From the NCBI RefSeq assembly GCF_001704275.1, contig NZ_CP011533.1, positions 6,200,001-6,264,000 on the forward strand: 64,000 nucleotides of DNA, read 5' to 3'. This stretch comes from Streptomyces noursei ATCC 11455 (GTDB taxonomy: Bacteria; Actinomycetota; Actinomycetes; Streptomycetales; Streptomycetaceae). How positions within the stretch are numbered: the stretch's first letter is position 1; each line of letters begins with the position of its first letter. The position numbers were made by a program, and so were the translations under genes. The notes beneath the pieces were generated by a model, which worked only from the letters and a program-made list of their open reading frames with translations, was not told where the DNA came from and searched no databases. This document shows positions 28,607 to 37,337 of the stretch, one piece after another.

Positions 28607-29743
28607 GTGGCCACGGATTACTACTCGGTCCTCGGTGTCGGTCGGGACGCCTCGCAGGACCAGATCAAGAAGGCGTTCCGGCGGCTGGCGCGCGAGCTGC
28701 ACCCGGACGTGAATCCGGACCCCAAGACCCAAGAGCGGTTCAAGGAGATCAACGCCGCCTACGAGGTCCTCTCGGATCCGCAGAAGAAGCAGGTCTACGA
28801 CCTCGGCGGCGACCCCCTCTCGCAGTCCGGCGGTGCCGGCGGCGCGGGCGGCTTCGGCGCGGGCTTCGGCAACTTCTCCGACATCATGGACGCGTTCTTC
28901 GGCACGGCCTCGCAGCGCGGCCCGCGCTCGCGGACCCGCCGCGGCCAGGACGCCATGATCCGCCTCGATGTCGAGCTCAGCGAGGCCGCGTTCGGCACCA
29001 CCAAGGACATCCAGGTCGACACCGCCGTCGTCTGCACCACGTGCAGCGGAGAGGGCGCGGCGCCGGGCACCTCGGCGCAGACCTGTGACATGTGCCGCGG
29101 TCGCGGTGAGGTCTCGCAGGTCACCCGGTCCTTCCTGGGTCAGGTCATGACCTCCCGGCCCTGCCCCCAGTGCCAGGGCTTCGGCACGGTCGTGCCGACG
29201 CCGTGCCCCGAGTGCGCGGGCGACGGACGGGTCCGCTCCCGCCGCACCCTCACCGTCAAGATCCCGGCCGGTGTCGACAACGGCACCCGGATCCAGCTGG
29301 CCGGCGAGGGCGAGGTGGGTCCCGGTGGCGGCCCCGCCGGTGACCTCTACGTCGAGATCCACGAGCTGCCCCACCCGGTGTTCCAGCGGCGCGGCGACGA
29401 TCTGCACTGCACGGTCACCATCCCGATGACCGCGGCGTCACTGGGCACCAAATGCCCGCTGGAGACGCTGGACGGGATGGAGGAGGTCGACGTGCGGCCC
29501 GGCACCCAGTCCGGCCAGTCGATCCCGCTGCACGGCCGCGGCGTGACCCACCTGCGCGGCAACGGCCGGGGCGATCTGATCGTCCACGTCGAGGTGCAGA
29601 CCCCGACCAAGCTCGACCCGGAGCAGGAGGAACTCCTGCGCCGACTGGCCAAGCTGCGCGGCGAGGAGCGCCCCCAGGGCCAGTTTCAGCCGGGGCAGCA
29701 GGGGCTGTTCTCGCGGTTGAAGGACGCGTTCAACGGGCGGTAG
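28607..29743 (+). CDS. dnaJ2: Chaperone protein DnaJ (second copy type, DnaJ2)
   Basis: 378 residues, GTG start immediately after the hrcA stop, with the ribosome site GGAG inside hrcA. The J domain carries HPD in LHPDVNPD. It is followed by a Gly-rich linker (about 68-85) and four zinc repeats: CTTCSGEG, CDMCRGRG, CPQCQGFG, CPECAGDG. The C-terminal substrate-binding domains are complete. It stimulates DnaK ATPase and delivers unfolded protein. The hrcA-dnaJ2 operon is typical of actinobacteria, which keep another dnaJ with dnaK. Confidence 0.97.
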   Translation: MATDYYSVLGVGRDASQDQIKKAFRRLARELHPDVNPDPKTQERFKEINAAYEVLSDPQKKQVYDLGGDPLSQSGGAGGAGGFGAGFGNFSDIMDAFFGTASQRGPRSRTRRGQDAMIRLDVELSEAAFGTTKDIQVDTAVVCTTCSGEGAAPGTSAQTCDMCRGRGEVSQVTRSFLGQVMTSRPCPQCQGFGTVVPTPCPECAGDGRVRSRRTLTVKIPAGVDNGTRIQLAGEGEVGPGGGPAGDLYVEIHELPHPVFQRRGDDLHCTVTIPMTAASLGTKCPLETLDGMEEVDVRPGTQSGQSIPLHGRGVTHLRGNGRGDLIVHVEVQTPTKLDPEQEELLRRLAKLRGEERPQGQFQPGQQGLFSRLKDAFNGR

Positions 29744-29752
29744 TCGTTCGGC

Positions 29753-29852
29753 CGCTCGCCCGGGAGTGTTCCCCGGGCGAGCGCGGCACGAAGCAGGAGC
29801 CACCTCGACCGGGGCGGCGGTCCGGGAGTTTCCCGGTGACCGCCGCCCCGGT
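29753..29852 (+). terminator. Tandem hairpin terminators after hrcA-dnaJ2
   Basis: The first hairpin is a perfect 12-bp stem at 29753-29764/29772-29783. The second has a 15-bp stem at 29808-29822/29838-29852, with a nested CCGGGA/TCCCGG. Both are perfect, and two in series suggest a need to block read-through into the next gene. Confidence 0.8.
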
Positions 29853-29887
29853 TCTGGGTGGGGCGCCGGGCGTGACACGATGTGGGC

Positions 29888-30988
29888 ATGCCCACCGCGC
29901 TCACCGATTTCTGCCGTCACCCCATCGTGCAGGCCCCGATGGCGGGCGGCGGCTCCGGACCCGAGCTGGCCGCCGCCGTCTGTGAGGCCGGTGGCCTCGG
30001 CTTCCTGGCCGCCGGCTACAAAACCGCCGACGGGATGTACCAGGAGATCAAACAGCTGCGAGGGCTGACCGGCCGGCCCTTCGGCGTCAACCTCTTCATG
30101 CCGCAGCCCGCCCTCACCGACACCTCCGCCGTCGAGGTCTACCGCGAGCAACTCGCCGGCGAGACCGCCTGGTACGAGACCGAGCTCGGCGACGTCAACG
30201 GCCCCACCGACGACGGCTACGACGCCAAGGTCGCGATTCTGCGCGACGACCCGGTGCCGCTGGTCTCCTTCACCTTCGGCTGCCCCTCACGGGCGGTCCT
30301 CGACGCGTTCGCCGAGGTCGGTACGTACACCGTCGTCACGGTCACCACCGCCGCCGAGGCCCAGGCCGCCCAGTGGTCGGGCGCGGACGCGGTGTGTGTA
30401 CAGGGCGTGGAGGCGGGCGGTCACCAGGGCACCCACCGGGACGATCCGCACGCCGACGGGACGGGCTCCGGGCTGGGCCTGCTGGCACTGCTCGCCCAGG
30501 TCCGGGAGACGGTGCAGATCCCGGTGATCGCCGCCGGCGGGCTGATGCGCGGCGCGCAGATCGCGGCGGTACTGGCCGCCGGGGCCTCGATGGCGCAGCT
30601 GGGCACCGCGTTCCTGGCCACCCCCGAGTCCGGCGCCAACCCGCTGCACAAGCAGGCGCTGACCAACCCCCTTTTCACGCATACCGAGTTGACCCGGGCG
30701 TTCTCCGGGCGGCCGGCCCGCGGCCTGGTGAACCGTTTCCTGCGGGAGCACGGCCCGTACGCCCCGGCCGCCTACCCCGCCGTGCACTACCTCACCGCCC
30801 CGGTCCGCAAGGCCGCCGCCAAGGCGGGCGACGCGCAGGGGCTCAACCTCTGGGCGGGGCAGGGGCATCGGCTGGCGCGGGAGATGCCCGCCGGGCAGTT
30901 GGTGGGGGTACTGGCCGCCGAACTCGACGCCGCCCGCGTCTCGTTGGGCCTGGGCGGTGCGGGCTACGGACCGGGCGGTGCGGTGTGA
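29888..30988 (+). CDS. Nitronate monooxygenase family (2-nitropropane dioxygenase-like) flavoprotein
   Basis: 366 residues. It opens HPIVQAPMAGGGSGPELAAAV, has the FMN-phosphate segment AAGGLMRGAQIAAVLAAGASM with GTAFLATPES, and EAGGHQGTH with the family histidine. These FMN enzymes oxidise alkyl nitronates, among them toxic propionate-3-nitronate; some relatives are enoyl reductases. The ATG lies 6 nt after CACGAT (29876-29881), so it is probably leaderless. Its last 4 bases overlap rsmE, implying one transcript. Confidence 0.88.
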   Translation: MPTALTDFCRHPIVQAPMAGGGSGPELAAAVCEAGGLGFLAAGYKTADGMYQEIKQLRGLTGRPFGVNLFMPQPALTDTSAVEVYREQLAGETAWYETELGDVNGPTDDGYDAKVAILRDDPVPLVSFTFGCPSRAVLDAFAEVGTYTVVTVTTAAEAQAAQWSGADAVCVQGVEAGGHQGTHRDDPHADGTGSGLGLLALLAQVRETVQIPVIAAGGLMRGAQIAAVLAAGASMAQLGTAFLATPESGANPLHKQALTNPLFTHTELTRAFSGRPARGLVNRFLREHGPYAPAAYPAVHYLTAPVRKAAAKAGDAQGLNLWAGQGHRLAREMPAGQLVGVLAAELDAARVSLGLGGAGYGPGGAV

Positions 30989-31728
30989 CCGCGCCCGTCT
31001 TCCTCGTGGAGTCGCTCGCCGGTGTACGGGCCGGGGGCACGCTGACCCTGGACGGCCCCGAGGGCCGGCACGCGGTGTCGGTGCGGCGGCTGCGGGTCGG
31101 CGAGGAGGTCGTGCTGACCGACGGCGCCGGGACCGGTGCCGAGGGCACGGTCGCCGCCGTCGAGGGCAAGGACCGACTGACCGTCGCCGTCAGCGGGCTG
31201 CGCACCGAGGAGCCGCCGGTGCCCACCCTCACCGTGGTGCAGGCGCTGCCCAAGGGCGACCGCGGGGAGTTGGCCGTGGAGACCATGACGGAGACCGGGG
31301 TGGACGCCATCGTGCCGTGGTCCGCGGCGCGCTGCGTCACGCAGTGGAAGGGCGAGCGGGCAGCCAAGTCGCTGGCCAAGTGGCGTGCCACGGCACGCGA
31401 GGCGGGCAAGCAGTCCCGCCGGCTGATCTTCCCGCGGGTCGCCGACCCGCTGTCGACCAAGCAGGTCGCCCAGCTGCTCGCCGACGCCGACTTCGCCGCC
31501 GTCCTGCACGAGGAGGGCAGCACCCCGCTCGCCACCGCCGAACTCCCCACCGAGGGCTCGATCGTGCTGGTCGTCGGCCCCGAGGGCGGGGTCTCGCCGG
31601 AGGAGCTGGCGGCCTTCGCCGAGGCGGGCGCCAAGCCGTACCGCCTGGGCGCGTCCGTGCTGCGGACGTCCACGGCCGGCACCGCGGCGACCGCCCTGCT
31701 GCTGGGCCGCACCGGCCGCTGGAGCTAG
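30985..31728 (+). CDS. rsmE: 16S rRNA (uracil-1498-N3)-methyltransferase RsmE
   Basis: 247 residues. A PUA-like N-terminal domain is followed by a SPOUT trefoil-knot domain with VGPEGGVSPEE and LGASVLRTSTAGTAA, the SAM-binding knot. It methylates U1498 of 16S rRNA. The GTG start overlaps the previous stop (GTGA). The TAG stop is the first three bases of a perfect palindrome that also occurs after a P450 gene at 52709. It is commonly found near dnaJ2 in many bacteria. Confidence 0.95.
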   Translation: MTAPVFLVESLAGVRAGGTLTLDGPEGRHAVSVRRLRVGEEVVLTDGAGTGAEGTVAAVEGKDRLTVAVSGLRTEEPPVPTLTVVQALPKGDRGELAVETMTETGVDAIVPWSAARCVTQWKGERAAKSLAKWRATAREAGKQSRRLIFPRVADPLSTKQVAQLLADADFAAVLHEEGSTPLATAELPTEGSIVLVVGPEGGVSPEELAAFAEAGAKPYRLGASVLRTSTAGTAATALLLGRTGRWS

Positions 31729-31754
31729 GGCCTGTCCGATGGGACAGGCCCTAG
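31725..31754 (+). terminator. Palindromic terminator that contains the rsmE stop codon, copy 1
   Basis: TAGGGCCTGTCC, a GATG loop and its perfect complement form a 12-bp stem (31726-31753; 13 bp with the flanking C-G). The TAG at its 5' edge is the rsmE stop codon. A copy with one base changed ends the P450 gene at 52709 in the same sense relative to transcription. Confidence 0.85.
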
Positions 31755-31806
31755 GTCGGGTCCGCAACCGTCCCGTCGTGCGCCCGCGGCGGGCGACGGG
31801 GCGGTT

Positions 31807-31846
31807 GCGGCGTGCCGGCCGCCCCAAAGGCCGGCCGGCACGCCGC
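31807..31846 (-). terminator. Hairpin downstream of osmC
   Basis: GCGGCGTGCCGGC (31807-31819) pairs with 31834-31846, a perfect 13-bp stem, 10 bp past the osmC stop on the minus strand. Confidence 0.7.
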
Positions 31847-31856
31847 CGTTGGTCCG

Positions 31857-32288
31857 TCAGCCGAGCAGTTCGGCGTGGAGCGTGATGTTCTTGACGCCCG
31901 CCAGTGCCTGGCTGACCGGGCAGTTCTTCTTGGCGTCCTCGGCCGCGGCCTGGAAGTCCGCCTCGGACAGGCCGGGGACCCGGGCCTTGACGGTCAGCAC
32001 GATGCCGGTGATGCCCTCACCGGGCTGGAAGGTGACGTCGGCCCGGGTGTCCAGCGCCTCGACGGTGTGGCCCTTGCCGGCCAGGCCGTGCGAGAAGGCC
32101 ATCGAGTAGCAGGAGGAGTGGGCCGCCGCGATCAGTTCCTCGGGGCTGGTCACGCCGCCCGGCTGCTCCGCACGGGCGGGCCAGTTCACGTCGTAGGTGC
32201 CGATCTTGGACGATTCCAGGGCGACGGTGCCCTTGCCCTGCAGGAGGTTGCCTTCCCAGTGGGTGGTGGCGGTGCGCGTGGTTGCCAT
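31857..32288 (-). CDS. osmC: OsmC family peroxiredoxin-like protein
   Basis: 143 residues, the family length. It carries the two redox cysteines of OsmC/Ohr proteins, in SSCYSMAFSHGL and KNCPVSQAL. Such proteins reduce organic hydroperoxides with a lipoyl or similar thiol donor. The sequence around the second cysteine fits OsmC better than Ohr. ATG at 32288 has GGGAG upstream. It is divergent from the HIT gene and convergent with rsmE. Confidence 0.9.
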   Translation of the reverse strand: MATTRTATTHWEGNLLQGKGTVALESSKIGTYDVNWPARAEQPGGVTSPEELIAAAHSSCYSMAFSHGLAGKGHTVEALDTRADVTFQPGEGITGIVLTVKARVPGLSEADFQAAAEDAKKNCPVSQALAGVKNITLHAELLG

Positions 32289-32434
32289 GGTGCATAACTC
32301 CCGTTTGTGGGGCCAATGCGGTCTGAGAGATCAGCTTAGGCTCTGCCGGGCCGCGATCCGGGAGACCGCCCCCGGGGCCGCCCCCCGGGGAGGGCCGCCA
32401 CGGGCCGCCCCCGGGACGTGCCGGGGCGATCGGC

Positions 32435-32466
32435 TAGCATCCGGAGGGCGTACGCAGGGTGCGTAC
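32435..32466 (+). promoter_or_regulatory. -10 box and inverted repeat before the HIT gene
   Basis: TAGCAT (32435-32440) is a good -10. GTACGC-AGGGT-GCGTAC (32450-32466) is a perfect inverted repeat lying at about +5 to +21 of the predicted transcript, in operator position. Confidence 0.4.
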
Positions 32467-32500
32467 CGCGCATGCCGCGCGACCCGGGAGGAGTCCACCG

Positions 32501-32860
32501 GTGGCGGGAGAACCGCAGGCCGACTGCCTGTTCTGCAAGATCGTGGCGGGAGAGGTACCGGCGACGATCGTCCGCGAGACCGAGACCACCGTCGCGTTCC
32601 GCGACATCAACCCCCAGGCTCCGACGCACGTCCTGGTGATCCCCAAGGCCCACTACCCGAACGCGGCGGAGCTCGCCGCCGCCGAGCCGAAGGTGATCGC
32701 CGACATACTGTCCGAGTCCCGCGAGGTCGCGGCCGACGACCAGATCGAGGAGACCGGCTACCGGGTCGTCTTCAACACCGGCTCCGGCGCCGGCCAGACG
32801 GTCTTCCACGCCCACCTGCACGTCCTCGGTGGCCGCGGCCTCCAGTGGCCCCCCGGATAA
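32501..32860 (+). CDS. HIT family nucleotide hydrolase/transferase (HINT-like)
   Basis: 119 residues from the GTG at 32501, preceded by GGGAGGAG. It has CLFCKIVAGE at the start and the catalytic FHAHLHVLGG near the C-terminus (His-x-His-x-His). HINT proteins hydrolyse purine nucleoside phosphoramidates and adenylated amines. It lies 6 bp before rnz, so both are probably one transcript. Confidence 0.93.
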   Translation: MAGEPQADCLFCKIVAGEVPATIVRETETTVAFRDINPQAPTHVLVIPKAHYPNAAELAAAEPKVIADILSESREVAADDQIEETGYRVVFNTGSGAGQTVFHAHLHVLGGRGLQWPPG

Positions 32861-32866
32861 CGAGCC

Positions 32867-33772
32867 ATGTCCGTACGCGAACTGGTCGTCCTCGGGACCG
32901 CCAGCCAGGTCCCCACCCGGCACCGCAACCACAACGGCTATCTGCTGCGGTGGGACGGCCAGGGGCTGCTCTTCGACCCCGGCGAGGGCACCCAGCGTCA
33001 GATGTTGCGGGCCGGGGTCGCCGCCCACGACATCAACCGGATCTGCATCACCCACTTCCACGGCGACCACTCGCTGGGCCTGGCCGGGGTGATCCAGCGG
33101 ATCAACCTCGACCGGGTGCCGCATCCGGTGACCGCCCACTACCCGGCCAGCGGCGAGCGGTTCTTCGAGCGGCTGCGGTACGCCACCGCCTACCGGGAGA
33201 CGGTCCGCATCTCCCAGCGGCCGGTCTCCGCCGACGGTGAACTGGACCGCGCCAAGGGATACGTCCTGACGGCGCGCAAGCTCTCGCACCCGGTCGAGTC
33301 GTACGGCTACCGCCTCACCGAGCCGGACGGCCGGCGGATGCTGCCCGGGAAACTGGCCGCCCACGGCATCGCCGGACCGGACGTCGGCCGCCTCCAGCGG
33401 GCCGGCGAACTGAACGGCGTCACGCTCGACGAGGTCAGCGAGGCCCGCCCCGGCCAGAGCTTCGCCTTCGTCATGGACACCCGGCTGTGCGACGGCGTCC
33501 ATGCGCTCGCGGCGGGCGTGGACATGCTGGTGATCGAGTCCACGTTCCTCGACGAGGACGTCCAACTGGCCGAGGAACACGGGCACCTGACGGCCGGACA
33601 GGCGGCCCGGGTGGCCGCCGACGCCGGCGTGCGCCATCTGGTGCTCACGCACTTCTCGCAGCGCTACGCCGACCCCGCCGACTTCGAGCGGCAGGCGCGC
33701 GCGGCGGGCTTCGGCGGCGAACTCACCATCGCCACGGACCTGCTGCGGGTGCCGCTCCCCAAGAGGCGCTGA
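32867..33772 (+). CDS. rnz: Ribonuclease Z
   Basis: 301 residues. The metallo-beta-lactamase motif [14 protein letters not shown], a GEGTQRQM segment near residue 40 and [10 protein letters not shown] near the end are diagnostic of tRNase Z, which removes 3' trailers from tRNA precursors. The window tRNA lacks an encoded CCA, consistent with a need for this enzyme. The ATG is 6 bp after the HIT gene. A strong hairpin follows. Confidence 0.92.
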   Translation: MSVRELVVLGTASQVPTRHRNHNGYLLRWDGQGLLFDPGEGTQRQMLRAGVAAHDINRICITHFHGDHSLGLAGVIQRINLDRVPHPVTAHYPASGERFFERLRYATAYRETVRISQRPVSADGELDRAKGYVLTARKLSHPVESYGYRLTEPDGRRMLPGKLAAHGIAGPDVGRLQRAGELNGVTLDEVSEARPGQSFAFVMDTRLCDGVHALAAGVDMLVIESTFLDEDVQLAEEHGHLTAGQAARVAADAGVRHLVLTHFSQRYADPADFERQARAAGFGGELTIATDLLRVPLPKRR

Positions 33773-33774
33773 GG

Positions 33775-33808
33775 GGCCCCGGCGCCCCCTGGGAGGGCGC
33801 CGGGGGCC
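33775..33808. terminator. Shared hairpin between convergent rnz and acid phosphatase
   Basis: A 13-bp stem with one bulged G (33775-33787 with 33795-33808) fills the 41-bp gap between two convergent genes. Confidence 0.7.
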
Positions 33809-33813
33809 GCCGC

Positions 33814-34608
33814 CTATGGCAGGTAGTACATCGGGTTGGGCAGCTTGAAGGTCCGCGCCGCCGCGCCGCCCTCCAGGTCGCTGTACTGGTCCCCGAAGTT
33901 GGCGACGACGCGGTAGCCGAGGGACTCGATGTGCCGGCGGGTGCCCGACTTGAAATCGATGGTCGAGCAGGTCTTCCCGCACGGCAGGTAGGCGGGCGGG
34001 TGCTCCTTGTCCCGCAGGTAGACGTGGGCGCGGTCCAGCGGGACGCCGTAGCCGACGTTCTTGAGGTTGCGCACGCTCCAGTCGCGCTGCGCCTCCTTGC
34101 GGCCGGTGACGAAGAAGACCTCGGCGCCCTTCTTGTGGGCCCAGTTGACCAGGTCGTTCATCCCGAAGACCGCGGCCATGTCGGTGTGCTCCAGGTACTC
34201 GTCCTGGGACTTGGGCGTGAAGTTGAAGCCGACCTTGAGCTCGTAGTTGTAGGTCAGCAGGGTGGTGTCGTCCATGTCCAGGACGATGGCCGGCTTGGCC
34301 TTGCCGGTGCCCTTCTTGGCGAGCGCGCCGGTCAGGTAGGCGCGGGCCTTGGCCTCTATGCCGCGGACCTGGCGGGCGTAGTTGCTGGTGGGGGAGGCGT
34401 AGTGCTCGCCGTCGGCCGTCACCGTGTCGCCGTAGTACGCCTTGATCTTGTCCTGCACCAGGGTGAGGTTGGGGATCTCCTTGTCGGTGCGCGGCACGGA
34501 GTGCTCGGCGGTGGCCTGGCCGGCGCCGAACACCGCGGTGCCGGCGACGAGCGCGGCGGCCACCGCACCGCCCAGGCGGACACGACGGGAGAGGGCGGGA
34601 CGGGGCAT
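33814..34608 (-). CDS. Secreted HAD-superfamily (class B-like) acid phosphatase
   Basis: 264 residues with AAGGAG before the ATG. A signal peptide covers about residues 1-34 (RRVRLGGAVAAALVAGTAVF, cleavage near QATA-EH). The HAD motif I is VLDMDDTTL, motif II is FFVTGR, and DQYSDL gives motif IV. This matches HAD IIIB acid phosphatases, which release phosphate from organic monoesters outside the cell. Upstream lies a promoter with 11-bp-period direct repeats like a PHO box, so control by phosphate starvation is likely. Confidence 0.88.
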   Translation of the reverse strand: MPRPALSRRVRLGGAVAAALVAGTAVFGAGQATAEHSVPRTDKEIPNLTLVQDKIKAYYGDTVTADGEHYASPTSNYARQVRGIEAKARAYLTGALAKKGTGKAKPAIVLDMDDTTLLTYNYELKVGFNFTPKSQDEYLEHTDMAAVFGMNDLVNWAHKKGAEVFFVTGRKEAQRDWSVRNLKNVGYGVPLDRAHVYLRDKEHPPAYLPCGKTCSTIDFKSGTRRHIESLGYRVVANFGDQYSDLEGGAAARTFKLPNPMYYLP

Positions 34609-34671
34609 GCGCGGCTCCTTGAGAAGCGTGGGGGATGGTCCCGGGTAGGTGTAACAGAGGTGGTGCGGGGG

Positions 34672-34709
34672 TATCTACGCGCGAAGATTAAAGGGTTGGT
34701 AAAGGGTTG
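34672..34709 (-). promoter_or_regulatory. PHO-box-like direct repeats and -10 of the acid phosphatase
   Basis: Two copies of TAAAGGGTTG (34689-34698 and 34700-34709) have an exact 11-bp period. On the gene strand they read CAACCCTTTA. They overlap where the -35 should lie for the -10 box TAGATA (34677-34672). PhoP sites in Streptomyces are 11-nt direct repeats overlapping the -35, though these units match the consensus GTTCACC only partly. Confidence 0.45.
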
Positions 34710-34748
34710 AGTGGTGTGGGGGTCCAACTGGACGGTGTGCCACGGCTC

Positions 34749-34807
34749 TTGACGGAGAGTGGGCGCGCTCCCTAGCCTCCATCCCGGTCCATGGATGTTG
34801 TCTACAT
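34749..34807 (+). promoter_or_regulatory. Promoter and GntR-like operator of the glucarate dehydratase-like gene
   Basis: TTGACG (34749-34754), an 18-bp spacer and TAGCCT (34773-34778) form one of the best housekeeping promoters in the window. TTGTCTACAT (34798-34807), one base off the TTGT-N2-ACAA palindrome of GntR/FadR-type regulators, lies about +13 to +22. A sugar-acid-responsive repressor is plausible, but none is encoded here. Confidence 0.5.
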
Positions 34808-34823
34808 ATGGAGACGAACGCCG

Positions 34824-36131
34824 ATGGTCGCCCCCCGCCCCGCGGACCTGGTCGTCACCGAGGTCCGACTCACCCCGGTCCTGGTCGCCGACCCCCCGCT
34901 GCTCAACACCCAAGGCGTGCACCAGCCGTACACCCCACGCCTGATCATCGAGCTGGTCACCGCGGGCGGCGCCACCGGCCTGGGGGAGACCTACGGGGAC
35001 ACCGCATACCTCGACCTGGCCCGCCCGCTGGCCGCCGCCCTGATCGGCCGGTCGGTCACGGACCTGAACGGCCTGGCCGTGCTCGCCGATCGGATGCCCG
35101 GCCCGTCGGAGCCGGCCGGTCCGGACGGCGTCGGTGCCGCCGGACTGCGCGGCGTCCGCACCGCCGGCAAACTGCGGCGCTCGGTCCGCTCCGGCTTCGA
35201 GGTCGCCTGTCTGGACGCCTGGGGGCACGCCGCCGGCCTGCCCGTGCACGCCCTGCTCGGCGGCGCGCTGCGCGACCGGGTCGCCTACAGCGCCTATCTC
35301 TTCTACCGGTGGGAGCGACACCCCGACGGGCCGGGCGAGCCGGACGACTGGGGCGCCGCCCTCGACCCGGCCGGCATCGTCGCCCAGGCCCGCCGGTTCG
35401 CCGACCGCCACGGCTTCACGTCGTTCAAGCTCAAGGGCGGGGTCTTCCCGCCCGACCAGGAGTGCGCCGCGATCCGGGCGCTGGCCGAGGCGTTCCCGGG
35501 TCGGCCGCTGCGGCTGGACCCCAACGGCGCCTGGTCGGAACGGACCGCGCTCCAGGTGGCGGACGAACTCGCCGACGTCCTGGAGTACCTGGAGGACCCG
35601 GTCAGCGGTATCGAGGCGATGGCCCACGTCGCGGCCCGTACACCGGTCCCGCTCGCCACCAACATGTGCGTCACCACCTTCGAGGAGATCCCCGAGGCGG
35701 TCGCCCGGGGCGCCATCCGGATCGTGCTCTCCGACCACCACTACTGGGGCGGACTGCACGCCACCCGGGAACTCGCCGCGCTCTGCCGCACCTTCGGCCT
35801 CGGCCTGGCCATGCACTCCAACACCCACCTGGGGATCAGCCTCGCCGCCATGACCCACGTGGCGGCCACCGTCCCCGACCTGGACCACGCCTGCGACACC
35901 CACTACCCCTGGCAGACCGAAGACGTCCTCACCGAGCGCCCGACCTTCCGCGCCGGCCACCTGGACGTCGGCGACGCCCCCGGCCTCGGCGTCACCCTCG
36001 ACCGCGCCCGGCTCGCCGGCCTGCACCGCCGCTGGCTGGCCGACGACGGCCGCCACCGGGACCGCGACGACGCCGCCGCGATGCGGCGTGCCGACCCCGG
36101 CTGGACCACCCCCGCGGTGCCCCGCTGGTGA
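34824..36131 (+). CDS. Glucarate dehydratase-like enzyme (enolase superfamily)
   Basis: 435 residues; ATG at 34824 with GGAGA 9 nt upstream. Motifs match the GlucD branch: FKLKGGVF (catalytic Lys pair), LDPNGAW and the following Glu/Asp metal ligands (LEDPVSG, ATNMCV), SDHHYWGG, and MHSNTH with the catalytic His. GlucD dehydrates D-glucarate (and often L-idarate) to 5-keto-4-deoxyglucarate. No aldolase or transporter is adjacent, so the pathway is not complete here. Substrate is inferred from motifs. Confidence 0.85.
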   Translation: MVAPRPADLVVTEVRLTPVLVADPPLLNTQGVHQPYTPRLIIELVTAGGATGLGETYGDTAYLDLARPLAAALIGRSVTDLNGLAVLADRMPGPSEPAGPDGVGAAGLRGVRTAGKLRRSVRSGFEVACLDAWGHAAGLPVHALLGGALRDRVAYSAYLFYRWERHPDGPGEPDDWGAALDPAGIVAQARRFADRHGFTSFKLKGGVFPPDQECAAIRALAEAFPGRPLRLDPNGAWSERTALQVADELADVLEYLEDPVSGIEAMAHVAARTPVPLATNMCVTTFEEIPEAVARGAIRIVLSDHHYWGGLHATRELAALCRTFGLGLAMHSNTHLGISLAAMTHVAATVPDLDHACDTHYPWQTEDVLTERPTFRAGHLDVGDAPGLGVTLDRARLAGLHRRWLADDGRHRDRDDAAAMRRADPGWTTPAVPRW

Positions 36132-36251
36132 CCCGGGCGGGCACGGCCGTGATCCTGTCCGTGGCCGGTCCCTTTCCGTACGGTGTGGCACGACTCGGTG
36201 GCCGTGCGCCACAGTGGTCCCGTACGTGATCTTCGAAGAGGGGCGGTACCG

Positions 36252-37337
36252 ATGGCACAGGAAGTGCGCGGCGTCGTGGCGCCGGGAAAGAACGAGGCGG
36301 TCCGGCTGGAGACGATCCTGGTGCCCGATCCGGGGCCGGGCGAGGCCGTGGTGAAGGTGCAGGCGTGCGGGGTGTGCCACACCGACCTGCATTACAAGCA
36401 GGGCGGCATCAACGACGACTTCCCGTTCCTGCTCGGCCACGAGGCGTCCGGCGTGGTGGAGTCGGTGGGCGAGGGCGTCACCGACGTCGCCCCCGGGGAC
36501 TTCGTCGTCCTCAACTGGCGTGCGGTGTGCGGCTCCTGCCGGGCCTGCCTGCGCGGGCGGCCCCAGTACTGCTTCAACACCCACAACGCCCGGCAGAAGA
36601 TGACGCTCAAGGACGGCACGGAACTGAGCCCGGCGCTGGGCATCGGGGCGTTCGCCGACAAGACGCTGGTCGCCGCCGGCCAGTGCACCAAGGTCGACCC
36701 GGGCGTCGCACCGGCCGTCGCGGGGCTGCTGGGCTGCGGGGTGATGGCCGGGATCGGCGCCGCGATCAACACCGGCGGGGTCGGTCGCGGCGACTCGGTC
36801 GCGGTCATCGGCTGCGGCGGGGTCGGCGACGCGGCGGTGGTCGGCGCCCGGCTGGCCGGCGCGGCGAAGATCATCGCCGTGGACATCGACGACCGGAAGC
36901 TGGAGACGGCCCGCACCATGGGGGCCACCCACACCGTCAACTCCCGCACCACCGACCCCGTCGAGGCCGTCCGCGAGCTGACCGGCGGCTTCGGCGCGGA
37001 CGTCGTCATCGACGCGGTCGGCCGCCCGGAGACCTACCGGCAGGCGTTCTACGCCCGCGACCTGGCCGGCACGGTCGTCCTGGTGGGCGTGCCCACCCCG
37101 GAGATGACCCTGGAACTCCCCCTCCTGGACGTCTTCGGTCGCGGCGGCGCCCTGAAGTCCTCCTGGTACGGCGACTGCCTGCCCTCCCGGGACTTCCCGA
37201 TGCTGATCGACCTCCACCAGCAGGGCCGGATCGACCTCGGCGCGTTCGTCACCGAGACCATCGGGATCGACGAGGTGGAGCGGGCCTTCGACCGGATGCA
37301 CGCCGGCGACGTGCTGCGCTCGGTGGTGGTGCTGTGA
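36252..37337 (+). CDS. mscR: Mycothiol-dependent formaldehyde dehydrogenase / S-nitrosomycothiol reductase (zinc MDR)
   Basis: 361 residues, the expected length. The catalytic zinc ligands are in CGVCHTDLH and GHEASG; the structural zinc site is [15 protein letters not shown]; the NAD site is [10 protein letters not shown]. This arrangement matches actinobacterial mycothiol-linked class III-like alcohol dehydrogenase, which oxidises the formaldehyde-mycothiol adduct and reduces S-nitrosomycothiol. It overlaps the next metallo-hydrolase gene by one base (TGATG), a pairing seen in other actinomycetes. Confidence 0.88.
   Translation: MAQEVRGVVAPGKNEAVRLETILVPDPGPGEAVVKVQACGVCHTDLHYKQGGINDDFPFLLGHEASGVVESVGEGVTDVAPGDFVVLNWRAVCGSCRACLRGRPQYCFNTHNARQKMTLKDGTELSPALGIGAFADKTLVAAGQCTKVDPGVAPAVAGLLGCGVMAGIGAAINTGGVGRGDSVAVIGCGGVGDAAVVGARLAGAAKIIAVDIDDRKLETARTMGATHTVNSRTTDPVEAVRELTGGFGADVVIDAVGRPETYRQAFYARDLAGTVVLVGVPTPEMTLELPLLDVFGRGGALKSSWYGDCLPSRDFPMLIDLHQQGRIDLGAFVTETIGIDEVERAFDRMHAGDVLRSVVVL

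Noticed and set aside
29882..29887. GTG at 29882 as start of the nitronate monooxygenase
   Set aside because: The ATG two codons later has the better distance to the -10 box and homology begins there.
31725..31754. End of an insertion sequence
   Set aside because: Both copies of the palindrome stand alone with no transposase or target duplication between or beside them.
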